Positions 63,309 to 64,000 of a stretch of 64,000 nucleotides of DNA are shown piece after piece (within the stretch, counting starts at the first letter, position 1; each line of letters opens with the position of its first letter). The notes beneath the pieces were generated by a model. It was not told the origin of the DNA. It worked only from the letters and a program-made list of their open reading frames with translations, and did not search any database. Origin of the DNA: Tatumella ptyseos (lineage in GTDB: Bacteria; Pseudomonadota; Gammaproteobacteria; Enterobacterales; Enterobacteriaceae); contig NZ_CP130649.1 of NCBI RefSeq assembly GCF_030552895.1, forward strand, positions 1,922,001 through 1,986,000. Reading direction: 5' to 3'. The position numbers and the translations under genes were made by a program.

Positions 63309-63341
63309 ACGCCACCTGTTAGTGGTGATAACAGGTGGCGT
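63309..63341. repeat. Strong inverted repeat between pta and yfcD
   Basis: The perfect 12-bp arms ACGCCACCTGTT and AACAGGTGGCGT enclose nine bases between two convergent genes. No T-tract follows on either strand, so the element may protect mRNA 3' ends or act with Rho rather than as a simple terminator. Confidence 0.75.
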
Positions 63342-63355
63342 AAAAAGGGTGAAAG

Positions 63356-63877
63356 TTAGCGGTTTTCACCATTTCGGGTTAGCCATAATGCTAAGGCTTT
63401 TAGCGAGTCATCGGTAAATTCATCGCAACGTGCGGTAATCTCTTCTGGGGTCATCCAGAATACTTCTGTCACTTCGCCATCTTGTAACGCAAAAGGACCG
63501 TGGCAGACGCAACTGAACAAGCTCCCCCAAACACGACATCCTTCATCTTCGTAATAAAACTTACCATGCTCTGCTAAGGGTACGCCTGCAATACCTAACT
63601 CCTCTTCCGCTTCGCGACGAGCGGACACAAGAAGATCTTCACCAGATTGCACTACTCCACCGGCTGTCGCATCGAGCTTACCCGGAGCGAAGTCCTTATT
63701 TTCAGCACGGCGTTGGACCAAAATACGGCCAGACCCTTCTGTCACAACGATATAGGTTGCCCGATGGCGTAGGGATTCAGCACGCATTTGTTGACGAGCG
63801 GCCGTCGCAACGACCTCATCATTCTCATCGACTATATCAACCCATTCAATCTGATCTGCAGAAACTTGTTCAACCAT
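63356..63877 (-). CDS. yfcD: NUDIX hydrolase YfcD
   Basis: This 173-aa Nudix hydrolase is related to isopentenyl-diphosphate isomerase and YfcD (about 180 aa in E. coli). The Nudix box reads [20 protein letters not shown] plus ELGI (about 92-115) and keeps the metal-binding glutamates. The family-typical start is present ([16 protein letters not shown]). The substrate is not established. It is convergent with pta. The remaining 123 bp up to the window end show no gene. Confidence 0.93.
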   Translation of the reverse strand: MVEQVSADQIEWVDIVDENDEVVATAARQQMRAESLRHRATYIVVTEGSGRILVQRRAENKDFAPGKLDATAGGVVQSGEDLLVSARREAEEELGIAGVPLAEHGKFYYEDEGCRVWGSLFSCVCHGPFALQDGEVTEVFWMTPEEITARCDEFTDDSLKALALWLTRNGENR

Positions 63878-64000
63878 GGTTAACCCTTTTCAACGCGAGT
63901 AGCGACTCTACGCGCTATATGCTTTTATTTACCCTAAGAGTAATAAGTAAAAAATAATTTCGCAATCTCTAGCATTATGAAGAAATGCTTTTCATTTTAT

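Noticed and set aside
1..64000. CRISPR arrays, insertion sequences, prophage or defence systems
   Set aside because: No regularly spaced repeats, transposase, integrase, phage structural genes or nuclease-helicase defence operons were seen; RadD is a chromosomal repair protein.

Overview
This window is a stretch of chromosome from a member of the Enterobacterales. Nearly every protein is a close full-length match, as I remember the sequences, to an Escherichia coli core gene from the nfo-fru-yei-yej, ompC-rcs-gyrA-nrd and nuo-ack-pta regions. The order is the same, but many E. coli genes that lie between these blocks are missing (for example ada, bcr, inaA and the glp genes). The moderate GC content and compact layout suggest a reduced enterobacterial relative such as the Erwiniaceae, but the genus cannot be fixed from this sequence alone.

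Layout. 1-6.2 kb: LysR regulator yeiE, endonuclease IV (nfo), the fructose PTS operon fruBKA with a Cra-type operator, and yeiW. 6.3-15 kb: efpL-lpxT, mepS, rsuA, radD, rplY, yejK, yejL-yejM and a tRNA-Pro(GGG). 15-17.6 kb: a small accessory patch after the tRNA with a VirK/YbjX-type protein, an unknown 86-aa coiled-coil protein and an orphan EntD-like phosphopantetheinyl transferase. 17.6-30.2 kb: alkB, apbE, a probable 54-aa small gene, the OmpC-type porin, a MicF small RNA, the Rcs phosphorelay (rcsD, rcsB, rcsC) and gyrA. 30.4-35.2 kb: ubiG, then nrdA-nrdB-yfaE preceded by two NrdR boxes and three DnaA boxes. 35.2-39.1 kb: yfaY (CinA-like), an ElaB/DUF883 protein, opgD and a small secreted protein of unknown function. 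39.3-54.4 kb: the complete 13-gene nuo operon for respiratory complex I, on the minus strand and with nuoC and nuoD fused. 54.8-64 kb: lrhA, a long AT-rich intergenic region, alaA, a diverged yfbR, hxpA, yfbV, ackA-pta and yfcD.

The genes form several coherent groups. These are sugar uptake with Cra control, envelope maintenance and its stress sensing (MepS, YejM, LpxT, porin plus MicF, the Rcs relay, OpgD), nucleotide and DNA upkeep (Nfo, RadD, AlkB, GyrA, NrdAB-YfaE, YfbR), and energy metabolism (Nuo, AckA-Pta, AlaA).

I found no phage, insertion sequence, CRISPR array, toxin-antitoxin pair or defence island, and nothing I would call a new multi-gene system. The most interesting signals are the MicF homologue with visible pairing over the porin start codon, a YfbR whose HD metal motif reads HE, the unassigned small genes, and strong hairpins in the wide gaps of the nuo and nrd operons.
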